This document shows positions 8,060 through 16,781 of a DNA stretch of 44,756 nucleotides, piece after piece. A model generated the notes under the pieces. That model did not search any database. It had not been told where the DNA came from and saw nothing but the letters and a program-made list of their open reading frames with translations. The stretch's first letter is position 1. Every line of letters begins with the position of its first letter. The position numbers and the translations under genes were made by a program. The stretch comes from Nguyenibacter vanlangensis (GTDB lineage Bacteria; Pseudomonadota; Alphaproteobacteria; Acetobacterales; Acetobacteraceae). The stretch is taken from contig NZ_JABXXP010000003.1 of NCBI RefSeq assembly GCF_013376155.1, positions 1-44,756 on the forward strand, in the 5' to 3' direction.

Positions 8060-8467
8060 TCACGCTGTCTTGCGTGGACGGCCGCCTTTCTTTCCGTTCT
8101 CACGCGCGGCTGTTGCTTTCGCTACGCTGCGGGAAGATCCGCCGGTGCGCCCCATCTGCTGGGCCATCCACTTTCGCGAGCCAAAAATCCCCTGCATCAG
8201 CCCCTCAACGGACACGTCAGCATCCAAGTTCGGCCAGTGCAGTCCCGTCCCGAGCGGCGTGATTTCGATTGCTGACAGATCCGCCGGCGTGGCCCCCTTC
8301 AACCCCTCGATCAGATCAGTCGGGACCGTCAATTCCACCCCATTGTTGAGCGTGACAAGCAGGCGGCGGCGGCTTCGGATATAGCGGGCCTGTGTTGCCT
8401 GGGGGGTTTGCGACAGATATTCGTCCATCGCCGCTTCGGCGCGGCGAAGTTCACTCTCGGTTACCAT
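8060..8467 (-). CDS. DUF2442 protein (antitoxin-like partner)
   Basis: 135 residues from ATG 8467 (MVTESELRRAEAAMDEYL). The central part (RRLLVTLNNGVELTVPTDLIEGL, quoted here in pieces: RRLLVTLNNGVEL and VPTDLIEGL) plus the GTGLHWPNLDADVSVEGLMQ segment define DUF2442. The C-terminus is basic and disordered (GKKGGRPRKTA). It overlaps the end of the DUF4160 gene by 17 bases. DUF4160-DUF2442 pairs have been suggested to be toxin-antitoxin-like; no biochemistry follows from this sequence alone. Confidence 0.8.
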   Translation of the reverse strand: MVTESELRRAEAAMDEYLSQTPQATQARYIRSRRRLLVTLNNGVELTVPTDLIEGLKGATPADLSAIEITPLGTGLHWPNLDADVSVEGLMQGIFGSRKWMAQQMGRTGGSSRSVAKATAARENGKKGGRPRKTA

Positions 8468-8699
8468 GAATGTTCTCCCATTCGCGCAGCAGAAGCGCCG
8501 CATTGTCTTCGACAAGAGATATCGCCAGCGTCAAATCACGGGCTTTGAAGCCAGCGACACGAATGACTTGAGCCGCCTTCCCAATTTCGATTACGGCCTC
8601 GCCACCGGCGCCAATCACATGAACATGCGGCGGCCGATGATCGTTCGGATAGATCGTCACTCGAAAGCCGTAAGCGCGGATGATCGTTGGCATGGCCAT
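8451..8699 (-). CDS. DUF4160 protein (toxin-like partner)
   Basis: 82 residues from ATG 8699; an internal ATG at 8693 is equally possible. MPTIIRAYGFRVTIYPNDH, then RPPHVHV and ALLLREWENIHGNRE, are the DUF4160 pattern. It forms an overlapping two-gene unit with the DUF2442 gene downstream, on the same strand as the late genes but inside the cargo island. A toxin-antitoxin role is inference from pairing. Confidence 0.8.
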   Translation of the reverse strand: MAMPTIIRAYGFRVTIYPNDHRPPHVHVIGAGGEAVIEIGKAAQVIRVAGFKARDLTLAISLVEDNAALLLREWENIHGNRE

Positions 8700-8891
8700 T
8701 TCATAGCATAAACCCAAGCGTTTGGGAATAAGGAAAATCGATACTGGAATCGTCGGCTTACCCGACGCTTGCGTGAGATTCCCCTTCCGCCGCGGGCTGG
8801 CGCACAACTGTCGTTCTATCAGTCCGGCCATGCCGCCGGCGAGATCCAGCGCCAGCGTGACGTCGACGGTGCCAAGAGTGGGGCGAGGGGG

Positions 8892-9536
8892 CTATTGAGG
8901 CTTCCCCGTCGACCCGCTACCCGGCTGGACTCCGGTGTGGGTGTGGTTGTCCAAGCTGATGCTGCCGCCCGTCACGTCGTCGGTTGCGTTGATCGTGCCG
9001 TTCACCTGCACCGGGCAGTTGAACACGGCCTGAGCCGCGTCGACCTCGAACGCGCCGGCTGTCTTTACTTTCACCCCGCTGCCGGTCATCCAAATGTATT
9101 CGTTTGGGGTGCCGTTCAGGTATCCGCCCAGGTAGAGGCCATCCGACCAACTGTGCTGTCGGCGGCTTCCCGGCCCGGCTGGCGCCCGGGTCGCTTTGAC
9201 GTTGGAAAGGTCGTGACGCGCAAAGATGCACAGGCCGATATCTCCGATCGCCGGGTCGCAAATGACGGCGCTCTGGCCGCCTTGGAGCCGGAAATATGGG
9301 ACATTCGTCTGCATGACACTTGGGATGAGATTCCCATATCCATCGATCTGGAACACGAGCGGCTGAACGTCGACGAACCCAACCGGGTTCACGCCGGTTC
9401 CATTCACCGCCTTGACCTGAACAAGCGTCGCTCCCGCCATCTTCGATAGGCGCTGCCTAACCAAGAAGTCGATGGCATTGATCGCTCCTGTATCGTCGCC
9501 TGGCTTGCGTGCGCCCATATATGCGTCCTGCATCAC
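8892..9536 (-). CDS. Baseplate central spike, Gp138 N-terminal domain family
   Basis: 214 residues. DFLVRQRLSKMAGATLVQV, VGFVDVQPLVFQIDGYGN, and GGQSAVICDPAIGDIGLCIF form the OB-fold N-terminal domain of phage Gp138/Mu gp45-type spikes, followed by beta-helix-like sequence with NHTHTG near the end. The HTH motif in such spikes binds an iron ion at the tip. The start overlaps the stop of the hub gene (ATGATG), so either of two adjacent ATGs may be used. Confidence 0.8.
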   Translation of the reverse strand: MMQDAYMGARKPGDDTGAINAIDFLVRQRLSKMAGATLVQVKAVNGTGVNPVGFVDVQPLVFQIDGYGNLIPSVMQTNVPYFRLQGGQSAVICDPAIGDIGLCIFARHDLSNVKATRAPAGPGSRRQHSWSDGLYLGGYLNGTPNEYIWMTGSGVKVKTAGAFEVDAAQAVFNCPVQVNGTINATDDVTGGSISLDNHTHTGVQPGSGSTGKPQ

Positions 9537-10426
9537 GGGCCAGCCTTCAGCATGCCGGGAAGGATCTGTGCTTCAATCTGGGACATCCACATGCCGCCTA
9601 TTACCTCGGATTCAAGATTGTCGATTTTCGAGACGATCGCCCACGATCCATTGAAGGGCGTGATGTCGGTTTGAAGATTGACCATGCGTCCGAAGCTGAT
9701 CGACCGATTGTAAATGGTCGAGAAGGATATTCCATTCCCTGTCCAGGACGGGTAGCCGATCAAGCCAGTCTCGGAGGAAACAAGAGCGGCGTTGCCCGAC
9801 AATGGCCGGTCCGTCGGCCAGATCCAGTATGTCACCCCATCGAAATATCTCTGAAACGGAACAGCATTCGCCAGTTCATCCAACTGGCTGGCCGCATCAC
9901 CTGGAGCAGATACATCGGTTAGGATTGCGTTGACACCGTCATTGACCAGTTTGTAATCGGGGTCGCAGGACGTCAGTATTTTTTTTACGATATCGGCCAC
10001 TTTGACCGGTCCCCGGAAGCTTATTGCGGGAGCGGCTTTCATAATCATGAAGGCATTCGGTTGCGCGACGATGGTCATGCACGTTTCCGGCATGCCCGAC
10101 AGATCCTGCCACGCCTGGACGATGACGCCCTTGAAAGCGATTTGTGCCTTCTCTTGTCCTGACCGCGACAGAAGGGTGACAGTATTCAGTCGCCCCCCTT
10201 CGGTGTTCGCGACACGATAGAGTTGCGTCAAGGTGTTCATCTCGCTCTGGCGCATGCCGAAGACGCGGATCTGCGCCTCGCTGCCGAAGAGCCCCCCATA
10301 AGTCTGGATGGTCGCCGAGACTCTGTGCCCAGCCAGACGAACTTCCGATGATCCACTCTGGCCGAACTGACCTTTTCCAAGATTGAAGATCTGATCGAGG
10401 TGTCGCTTTTGGAAGGAGTCGATCAT
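9533..10426 (-). CDS. Baseplate hub protein (Pam3-like)
   Basis: 297 residues. The N-terminus has SSEVRLAGHRVSATIQTYGG and the protein continues with GSEAQIRVFGM and TPFNGSWAIVSKIDNLES. This matches the simplified gpD-like hub of short myophage baseplates, which forms the ring gripping the central spike. It lies between the plug gene and the spike gene with four-base overlaps on each side, the usual order of a Pam3/AP22-like baseplate cluster. Confidence 0.7.
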   Translation of the reverse strand: MIDSFQKRHLDQIFNLGKGQFGQSGSSEVRLAGHRVSATIQTYGGLFGSEAQIRVFGMRQSEMNTLTQLYRVANTEGGRLNTVTLLSRSGQEKAQIAFKGVIVQAWQDLSGMPETCMTIVAQPNAFMIMKAAPAISFRGPVKVADIVKKILTSCDPDYKLVNDGVNAILTDVSAPGDAASQLDELANAVPFQRYFDGVTYWIWPTDRPLSGNAALVSSETGLIGYPSWTGNGISFSTIYNRSISFGRMVNLQTDITPFNGSWAIVSKIDNLESEVIGGMWMSQIEAQILPGMLKAGP

Positions 10427-10725
10427 GTCGAAGAAGGCTCTGAATAATAGAGAAGAAAGCGATCCCCCAGCCCATCATAGGTCGGGTCGCTGATGCCCTG
10501 CTGGTCGATGAACATCAGGTCCCCGACGAAGTCGCTGTAGGCTGCGCGCACGATCCAGGTCCGGTCGAGACAGAGCCGCCCGCCGACGATCAGCGCATCA
10601 TCGAGATAGAGGTCCAGGTAGAGGCCATAATTATCCGTCTGAAAAATGCGCATCGAACAGTTCTGTCCATTCAGGACGACGGACAGGGTTTGCGTCGGGG
10701 TGGCGTTCACCGGGACGACAAGCAT
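10423..10725 (-). CDS. Baseplate plug protein, Pam3 gp18-like
   Basis: 100 residues. TPTQTLSVVLNGQNCSMRIFQ-type start, GLYLDLYLDD, and the C-terminal FVGDLMFIDQQGISDPTYDG-type ending with LGDRFLLYY are characteristic of the small cyanophage Pam3 plug/DUF6983 family (quotes shortened to segments). It seals or links the hub ring. The start overlaps the preceding stop as TGATG, and its stop overlaps the hub start. Confidence 0.8.
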   Translation of the reverse strand: MLVVPVNATPTQTLSVVLNGQNCSMRIFQTDNYGLYLDLYLDDALIVGGRLCLDRTWIVRAAYSDFVGDLMFIDQQGISDPTYDGLGDRFLLYYSEPSST

Positions 10726-11423
10726 CAGTTCACCCCCGCCGTCGACGCCGGGGCCGCCTGTGCAGATGTCGGCGTTTGCGCCTGGACAAGACCCGTGTTG
10801 GTGGTTTCGGCTCCATCCGGAGTTTGGGGATGCGCGAAGCGCCTGATCGCCCCGGTTCGGATCTCCTGAAAGCCGACGGTGACGGCCAAAAGCGACACGC
10901 CTTGGCGATGGGTCCGGGTATAGTCGTAATGGACCAAATTGGAGTTCACATAGGTCGCGTCGGGCGTCACAATGCTGAACACATCGGTGGACGAGACGGC
11001 TGCTGCGATCGCCGCCAGGAATGCCTGGCGAGTTTCTCCGGCTGTGCTCCCGAAGCCGAACGCGCTGGACCCGCCGAAGCCGAAAAAGCCGGTTCCGTCG
11101 CAGGCGAGAGTCACGCGCGCCAGGAAGGGCGTTTCGACCTTGTTGTAGGATTGGAATGCGCCCTGCTCCATCGGAGCGTCGCTGACGCGATATTCCTTGG
11201 AGAAATCAAGTCCGAGGAAATATTGCGATGCCGCGATCTTCTTCCCTGTCTTGTCATAGATCCCCCACGGACCATGTTGATCTAGAATCAGAGTCTCGAT
11301 CAGGTCACCGGCGATCACCGATGCTTCGGTCTCGGCGACCGCAACAGGGTTGCGGATCATAGCCGGAACGCCAAGTGCGTTCGGGACGTCTGGAAACGCC
11401 GGTTTGGGCACGCTGATGACCAT
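10725..11423 (-). CDS. Tail/baseplate protein between tape measure and plug
   Basis: 232 residues. It starts MVISVPKPAFPDVPNALGVP and contains LILDQHGPWGIYDKTGKK and a VSLLAVTVGFQEIR-like segment. In simple myophages a protein of this type lies directly after the tape measure gene and contributes to the tail tube tip or baseplate initiator. The C-terminal 35 residues are Thr/Ala/Gln-rich and low in complexity. Specific role not proven by the sequence. Confidence 0.65.
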   Translation of the reverse strand: MVISVPKPAFPDVPNALGVPAMIRNPVAVAETEASVIAGDLIETLILDQHGPWGIYDKTGKKIAASQYFLGLDFSKEYRVSDAPMEQGAFQSYNKVETPFLARVTLACDGTGFFGFGGSSAFGFGSTAGETRQAFLAAIAAAVSSTDVFSIVTPDATYVNSNLVHYDYTRTHRQGVSLLAVTVGFQEIRTGAIRRFAHPQTPDGAETTNTGLVQAQTPTSAQAAPASTAGVN

Positions 11424-11433
11424 AGGCCCCTCG

Positions 11434-13443
11434 TTACGCCGTCACACCGAGATTGGCATGCATGCCCATGCCCTGCGGATTGAGGCGCTGGGCGACGGCT
11501 TGCGCGATCGCCCTTGGATTTCCGCTGGGCGCGTGAACGGTGACATGGTTCTCGATGTGGGTGGTATTGGACGCCATCCGCGCCGGCGCGCCGTATCCGA
11601 TAGCCCGATCGATCTGCCCCTGCTCGAGATATCCGGCCCCGTTCTCGATGCGCGAGATCCCCGCGATCATCCGGCGCAGCACTGCCGGATCATGCATGTT
11701 CAGATGCGCGTCCGCCGAAACCCCCATCGATCGCGACAGCGAGGCGATGTAAGCCGCCGTGTTGTTCTCGCCGGCGGGCGCGTATTTGGCGATGATGGAC
11801 CGGATGCTGTCCTGCCCACGATCGCCGTAACGACCTAGCTGGTCACGCAGCGCGCGGATGCCGTCGTCCATGGTGGCGAAGGCGGCGAACCGGGCATGCT
11901 GACCATTTTCAAGGACGGCACCTGACTGACGCATGAAGTTCAGGTTGCCGGGATTGTTGTTCCGGATACCGCGGGGCAAAAAAGCACCCCTGATTGCGGA
12001 AGCGCGATCAGCGACATAATGGCCGACGTCCTGCGCGGCATGGCGCACGCCTTCACCTACGGCCGTCGCCGACCGGGCAGCGCCGTGTTCCACTGCGGAA
12101 CGCCCATGGATTGCCGCCAGGAATGCGTCCCTCAGCCACGCCAGGGCCTCACGGAATGCCTGCTTGAGCGCGTCCAGAACCTCCGGTCCGCCGCTCTTGA
12201 TCTTGGAGACAAAGGACTCCCAGGACCCCGATAAATCACCGGTCAAGGCGCCCCATTGGGACCGGATCTCATCGGAGTCTCCGACGAAGAGGGACCGGAT
12301 CGCTTCCCACGCCTCAGTTCCGCCAGCCTTGATATGTGACCATGCCCGCGCGCCGTCGCGCTCCAGATCGTGCCAGACATCTGCCACAGTCTGGTAGAAG
12401 TCTGCGAAGCGGGCCTTCCCGCCATGCAGCCATGATGAGATGTCGTCGAACAGGAAGGTGCCTGCCGCGGTCACCCCAGCAAATGCCCCGGCCATGGTCA
12501 GGGCGCCCGCATTCGCGGCAGCGAAACCGACGACGAGAGGGCCTGAGAATGCCGCCCCGAGCGCGAGCGCGGCGGCGCCGACGCCCGCGAACGCCGCCTT
12601 GACCACGCGGGGATGATGTCGGATCTCGTTCGTCAGACCCCTGATGGCGTTCGTCGCCATGGTCATCTCTGGCGCGAACGCCGCCGCGATCGTCTGGCGC
12701 AGGGATTGATATGACGAATCCGCCTCTGCCTGTGCCCGAGCCAAATCGCGTAGTGCTTGTTCCTGCTGCCGGGTGGGGCCGACACCGTTGCGACCGGCTT
12801 CGCCCAGATAGGCATCCTCTGCCTGTGTTCCGCCGGTTATCAGGGGTAAAGCGCCATCGGCAATGCCGAAGCGCCTTCCCATTGTAAAGCGCTCACGCGT
12901 GTCATGGATGCCCTGCAGGTAGCGGGTGATATTTCTCACTGCTTTGTCCGGTGTGAGCACGTTCCCCTGCTCATCCAGCAGCGATACGCCTTGGGCAGCC
13001 ATCACCTGCATATGAGCGCCCATGCGGTGATAAAGCTGGTAGTCCTGCAGCTCGTTATTCAGTCCTTGGAAGGTCTGGCGGATACCGTCCGCCGTTCCTC
13101 CCGCATACCGGGAGGCGGCCTCCCATCGGTTGAGTGCCTGCGTGGAGACACCCAGGGACTGGGCCAGATTGTGGGATTCGACCGTCGCGCCGGACACGTC
13201 GCGGAAGAAGTCACGCATGCTGGCGCCGGCGGTGAACGCCGCGAACAGTCCCAGCACCTTGTCGCGCACGGCGCCGATCGATTCCGTCATGTGCTTCGCC
13301 TGGGCCTGCGATTCCTTCGCCGCCTTGACGCTCACGGTCTGGAACCGCTTCAGGATTTCCTCGGCGTCCTTGGTGCCCTTCTTGAACTCTGCCGGGTCGA
13401 GACCGAGGGCAACCACGAGTTCGTCGATCGTTGTAGCCGTCAT
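11434..13443 (-). CDS. Tape measure protein with C-terminal muralytic-like domain
   Basis: 669 residues. The N-terminal part has the tape-measure pattern LVVALGLDPAEFKKGTKDAE followed by helical heptads. A central hydrophobic Ala/Gly region (about residues 280-340, AAFAGVGAAALALGAAF) is typical of tape measures. The C-terminal domain (about 490-630) begins GIRNNNPGNLNFM and contains ARFAAFATMDDGIRALRDQL, matching a P5-like/transglycosylase-type domain that could open peptidoglycan during DNA entry. It is short for a myophage, implying a short tail. Confidence 0.85.
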   Translation of the reverse strand: MTATTIDELVVALGLDPAEFKKGTKDAEEILKRFQTVSVKAAKESQAQAKHMTESIGAVRDKVLGLFAAFTAGASMRDFFRDVSGATVESHNLAQSLGVSTQALNRWEAASRYAGGTADGIRQTFQGLNNELQDYQLYHRMGAHMQVMAAQGVSLLDEQGNVLTPDKAVRNITRYLQGIHDTRERFTMGRRFGIADGALPLITGGTQAEDAYLGEAGRNGVGPTRQQEQALRDLARAQAEADSSYQSLRQTIAAAFAPEMTMATNAIRGLTNEIRHHPRVVKAAFAGVGAAALALGAAFSGPLVVGFAAANAGALTMAGAFAGVTAAGTFLFDDISSWLHGGKARFADFYQTVADVWHDLERDGARAWSHIKAGGTEAWEAIRSLFVGDSDEIRSQWGALTGDLSGSWESFVSKIKSGGPEVLDALKQAFREALAWLRDAFLAAIHGRSAVEHGAARSATAVGEGVRHAAQDVGHYVADRASAIRGAFLPRGIRNNNPGNLNFMRQSGAVLENGQHARFAAFATMDDGIRALRDQLGRYGDRGQDSIRSIIAKYAPAGENNTAAYIASLSRSMGVSADAHLNMHDPAVLRRMIAGISRIENGAGYLEQGQIDRAIGYGAPARMASNTTHIENHVTVHAPSGNPRAIAQAVAQRLNPQGMGMHANLGVTA

Positions 13444-14068
13444 TTTGACCCCTGAGCAGCCTTAGCCAATTGTTCCTGATTGAACGCGTCGACGGCCGCC
13501 ATCTCGGCCAGGTCGTACAGGTCCTCGATGTCGTAGATCGTCTGCAGTTCGATCAGATTCGCGCGCTTCGACCGGCAGACAGCCCCGATCAGGGGGCTGA
13601 CGTTGCTGTATTCTGCGAGTCGGACGCCGTGCGCTGCCCCATTCGGGAGATCGAGCGGACGACGCCCTTGAAAAAACCCGTGTTGAACTCGAATGCCTGT
13701 TCCTGGATCGCGCCGATCGTCTCGACTTCCTCGACCTGCTGAAGCCAGAGCGGGTATTTCACTCGGGTTGTCGGGTTGGTTGGGTCGGACTGGATCTCTA
13801 CGCACCGAAGCAGCGTGTCCAGCAAGGGCTCGGCGTCCTTGGGATCAAGGTTGCGCAGAATGGTCATGCCGGCTCCGCTCATCGCGGCTCCAGCGATCCC
13901 AAGAGAGGCGACGGATTTCGCCTCTGCCTCGGGCAGCGCGGCCGTGGCAGCGTGCATGAAGGCACGCCCCCACCTGTCACCCTCGACAGCGGTCATGCGC
14001 CGGATGATGAAGACCTTGCCTCGATCGGCGCCGTCATCCTCGATGGTGTAGGTGCTTTCTCGGATCAC
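13440..14068 (-). CDS. Frameshifted tail assembly chaperone (gpGT-like fusion)
   Basis: Joining the 0 frame from GTG 14068 to the slippery site at 13670-13676 with the -1 frame down to 13440 gives a 209-residue fusion. The -1 part continues GRRPLDLPNGAAHG and ends AEMAAVDAFNQEQLAKAAQG. It has no start of its own, yet its downstream portion (ELQTIYDIEDLYDLAEMAA) looks like a real helical domain. This is the G/GT arrangement conserved between tube and tape-measure genes in long-tailed phages. Confidence 0.75.
13589..14068 (-). CDS. Tail assembly chaperone, 0-frame product (gpG-like)
   Basis: 159 residues from GTG 14068, whose GTGA overlaps the TGA of the tube gene; the longer frame to 14095 overlaps the tube gene needlessly. 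It starts VIRESTYTIEDDGADRGKVF and ends NTATSAP. It lies between the tail tube and tape measure genes, the fixed position of tail assembly chaperones. Most ribosomes should make this short form, and some shift at 13670-13676 into the longer fusion. Confidence 0.75.
   Translation of the reverse strand: MIRESTYTIEDDGADRGKVFIIRRMTAVEGDRWGRAFMHAATAALPEAEAKSVASLGIAGAAMSGAGMTILRNLDPKDAEPLLDTLLRCVEIQSDPTNPTTRVKYPLWLQQVEEVETIGAIQEQAFEFNTGFFKGVVRSISRMGQRTASDSQNTATSAP
13670..13676 (-). other. -1 ribosomal slippery heptamer U UUU UUC
   Basis: On the minus strand the codons read GGT TTT TTC, that is T TTT TTC in the 0 frame, preceded by GG. Slipping back one base gives GGG TTT TTT and enters the -1 frame that runs to 13440. 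The heptamer fits the X XXY YYZ rule exactly and lies in the tail chaperone gene, where phages conserve such shifts. Confidence 0.8.
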
Positions 14069-14502
14069 AGCGCGGCCCCCACGCAGGATTCCCACCGGAT
14101 CTGGACGGGTCGTGCGTCAAGCACGCGGCCGGCCGACGGAAGCGGCACGATCGACAGCAGGAAGCCTCCGTTCAGCGTGAACTTCCGCCCGATCGACGGG
14201 AGGGAAATGAGCGCGCCAAGGCGCAGCTTCGTCATCTGCACGCGCTCATACTCCGCGATCATCTCGAACATGGCGTAGCTGTCGGACGAGGCCGCAAGCT
14301 GGATCGTCATGTTGAACGGATTGGGAACCCAACCGCCCAGCAGCTTGCCGTCGATCGTCATCTGCGTCTCGGCGCTCTCGACGGATTCGGCTTCGAAGGC
14401 CCGATCGGCCGAATATTGCGAAAGCACGAACGGCACAGGAATGAGGCTGCCGGCCGTCATGGTGAAGACGCTGTTGGCAGACGTGATATCCCACGAAGAC
14501 AT
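14065..14502 (-). CDS. Tail tube protein
   Basis: 145 residues. MSSWDITSANSVFTMTAGSL, then AETQMTIDGKLLGGWVPNPF and MTIQLAASSDSYAMFEMI, fit the short tube protein (DUF3277-type) that follows the DUF3383 sheath gene. It polymerises into the inner tube inside the sheath. Its start abuts the sheath stop and its stop overlaps the chaperone start. Confidence 0.75.
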   Translation of the reverse strand: MSSWDITSANSVFTMTAGSLIPVPFVLSQYSADRAFEAESVESAETQMTIDGKLLGGWVPNPFNMTIQLAASSDSYAMFEMIAEYERVQMTKLRLGALISLPSIGRKFTLNGGFLLSIVPLPSAGRVLDARPVQIRWESCVGAAL

Positions 14503-15887
14503 TACTGGATCTCCACCGAAGCCAGATTGATGGACTGCACCGAACCCCCATCCGTGTACCAGAAGGAGCAGGGCGGCGACGTGCGGGCAGCGCGCGAGGT
14601 CGCGGGCGCGGTAGACGCGCCAGGAAGGAAATACCAGCCACGCGTCGACAGGGTGGTGTCGATCGGCCGACCGGCTGCGCTGTTGACCTGCTGCGCCTGG
14701 AGGGCGGTGAGTGTGACGCCAGACCGGATGACACCGAAGGTCACGGCCTGATTGATCGTATCCAGCACGGCTGCCGACAGCAGCGCGTCACCGGTCTCGT
14801 CATAGGGAATCTGTCCGACGCTCATCAGCAGGTTGATCATGTCTTCCTGGAACGAGCCGTTCAGCCAGATCTGATCGATGAAGCTGTCCGCCCACGCAAA
14901 CGGGCCGCTGACTGAACCGTTGCTGAAGAACACGAACGAACCCGTCGACCCGGCATAGGCCCCATAGAAATTGTAGCCGTTGGCCAGAAGCGTCGCCGCG
15001 GTTATGCCGTCGGTAACGGCCGCGGTCACCAGGCCGCTATTGCGGAAGGCCAGTGTGTAGCGGCCATTGGTGGCGCCGAAATCGAGCGACGCCATCCAGC
15101 CCAGGGCGAGCGCCGCGGCGAGCGGATCCTGATAGACCGCCATGGACCCCGACAAGGTCTGCGCTTTGAGCCATGCCCCGAAGCACGTCGTATTGCCCTG
15201 CACCGTTGCGTTCGCATCGGTGTCCCAGGCCACATAGAGGAACCGGTTGTTCTGGGCCCCCGTCCACGTCGCGAACGCCTGCTTGTCGGCAAGGGTGGGC
15301 TCGAACGCCGTGGTGAATGCGGCCCAATTCAGGGTAGTGTCGGTCAGGGCATCCATAAAGCCCGGAACGTCGTCGGATGCCGCCGGCGTGATGGTCACAG
15401 TCGGAGCGGCAGTATAACCGCTGCCGCCGTTGGTCACGTTGATAGCCGTGACGATCCCCCCGCTGACCGTGGCCGTCGCAGTCGCTCCGGTGCCGCCGCC
15501 GCCCGAAAGCGTGACGGTCGGCGTGACCTCATAGCCCGAACCGCCGGCGGTCACCGTGACGCCGCTGACAGCCTCCGACGTCAGTTCCGCGGTCGCCGTC
15601 GCGCCACTGCCGGTTGCGGCGGCCGAATACCCGGCGAACAGCAGCGTTCCCGGTGTCTGGGTTGCGCCAGTGAACCCCGAGAAATAGACGTTGGCGATCT
15701 TGGCTTCGGCCGACGTCGCGCCGAACTGCGCAGCGACAGCCGTCGCGCTTGTGAACGTCATGACCTGCCCCGGCGTGAGCGTTCCGCTCTCGGTCAGGAC
15801 AAGGCCGTTCAGGAAGGAAATGCCACTGCCCGCGGCAAGAACGCTGGGCGTGACGGAGACAACGGAGGAAATGGGAATCCCGGCCAT
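14502..15887 (-). CDS. Tail sheath protein, DUF3383, with inserted Gly-rich domain
   Basis: 461 residues. The N-terminus (IPISSVVSVTPSVLAAGSG) and the rest (FTSATAVAAQFGATSAEAK, QNNRFLYVAWDTDAN, GRYTLAFRNSGLV, NGYNFYGAYAG) match DUF3383 sheaths of simple contractile tails. Between about residues 95 and 170 there is an extra Thr/Gly/Ala-rich segment with [20 protein letters not shown] and NGGSGYTAAPTVTI, also present in the capsid cement protein at 19226-19969. The insert probably protrudes from the sheath surface. Confidence 0.85.
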   Translation of the reverse strand: MAGIPISSVVSVTPSVLAAGSGISFLNGLVLTESGTLTPGQVMTFTSATAVAAQFGATSAEAKIANVYFSGFTGATQTPGTLLFAGYSAAATGSGATATAELTSEAVSGVTVTAGGSGYEVTPTVTLSGGGGTGATATATVSGGIVTAINVTNGGSGYTAAPTVTITPAASDDVPGFMDALTDTTLNWAAFTTAFEPTLADKQAFATWTGAQNNRFLYVAWDTDANATVQGNTTCFGAWLKAQTLSGSMAVYQDPLAAALALGWMASLDFGATNGRYTLAFRNSGLVTAAVTDGITAATLLANGYNFYGAYAGSTGSFVFFSNGSVSGPFAWADSFIDQIWLNGSFQEDMINLLMSVGQIPYDETGDALLSAAVLDTINQAVTFGVIRSGVTLTALQAQQVNSAAGRPIDTTLSTRGWYFLPGASTAPATSRAARTSPPCSFWYTDGGSVQSINLASVEIQ

Positions 15888-15891
15888 GTTC

Positions 15892-16446
15892 TCACTCTGG
15901 TGGGTAGGTTGCGCCGACGTTGATGATGCCGACGGTGGCGGAGGTCGCCGTCTGGATGGGTGTGGTGAGGACGTAATTGACCTGGAAATTCAGGTCGGCG
16001 TTCCAGTTGTCCTCATATTGCCTGGCCTCGGAGATGAAGGCGGTCTGGCGTGCGTCCGAGGCGTAGAGAGGAGCGATGGGAAAGCCGCATGCCGCAAAGA
16101 AGTCGGCGGCGATCGGGTCGCGGAACAGCGATGTCAGGGTCTGGATCGCGTCGCCAGCACCGGGACCGAAGACGCCGACCTGCACCGAAATCTGCCACGG
16201 CGTCGTCGTTTGTTTGGTGGTCGCTGCATAGATCCAGGCGTTCGTTGCCAGCCGTTTTCGGCCAACGATCGTCATGGTGACGAAGAGACCCAGGGGGGCG
16301 GCAACCTGATTCTGCTGGCCGGCAACGATCTGGTCGGCCGTGATCGGCAGAATGGTCAGGAGCCAGTTGCCGACCTGCTCGAGGATATCGTCTTCGGTCA
16401 GATTGACGGTGACGGTGTCTGCCGGGTTACTACCAGTTTGGACCAT
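15892..16446 (-). CDS. Neck/tail terminator protein, gp12-like
   Basis: 184 residues from ATG 16446 (MVQTGSNPADTVTVNLTEDD); an ATG at 16461 is also possible, and neither has a clear ribosome site. It contains ILPITADQIVAGQQNQVAAP and the WQISVQVGVFGPGAGDAIQT-type middle typical of phage neck terminator proteins that cap the tail. Position directly before the sheath gene supports this. Confidence 0.65.
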   Translation of the reverse strand: MVQTGSNPADTVTVNLTEDDILEQVGNWLLTILPITADQIVAGQQNQVAAPLGLFVTMTIVGRKRLATNAWIYAATTKQTTTPWQISVQVGVFGPGAGDAIQTLTSLFRDPIAADFFAACGFPIAPLYASDARQTAFISEARQYEDNWNADLNFQVNYVLTTPIQTATSATVGIINVGATYPPE

Positions 16447-16781
16447 TCGCCGGCGCCCCATTCTTCGAGCTGCTGGGTCACCAGCCAGTCGGACCCGTAG
16501 AAATTGAACATGTCGCCGCCAGTTTGCGGTCCTCGGGCAATGCCCCTGACCTCGCCGACGACGTAGACGATACGCATGTCGGCCTGCTGGCTGATGTTCT
16601 CGACCTGCTGAAGATCCTGAGACGACAGCGCCTGCACCTCGATCATTACAGGGATCTCGGCGTAGGTCGGGATCGGCCTGAAGCCCGGGCCAGGCGTCGA
16701 TCCTGTCGATTGCTTCAGTGTTGCCTGGATTGAGGGGTTGACCGCCGCTGTGGCGCCACCGGCCGCTGCGAAGATGTTCAT
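16398..16781 (-). CDS. Head-tail connector-region protein, unknown
   Basis: 127 residues. The N-terminal third is low-complexity (Ala, Thr, Gly, Pro), then VMIEVQALSSQDLQQVENIS and RIVYVVGEVRGIARG. The C-terminus YGSDWLVTQQLEEWGAGEW, with KLVVTRQ, is typical of a small protein found between gp10-like and terminator genes in this phage type. Start and stop overlap both neighbours. No named domain is certain. Confidence 0.65.
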   Translation of the reverse strand: MNIFAAAGGATAAVNPSIQATLKQSTGSTPGPGFRPIPTYAEIPVMIEVQALSSQDLQQVENISQQADMRIVYVVGEVRGIARGPQTGGDMFNFYGSDWLVTQQLEEWGAGEWSKLVVTRQTPSPSI

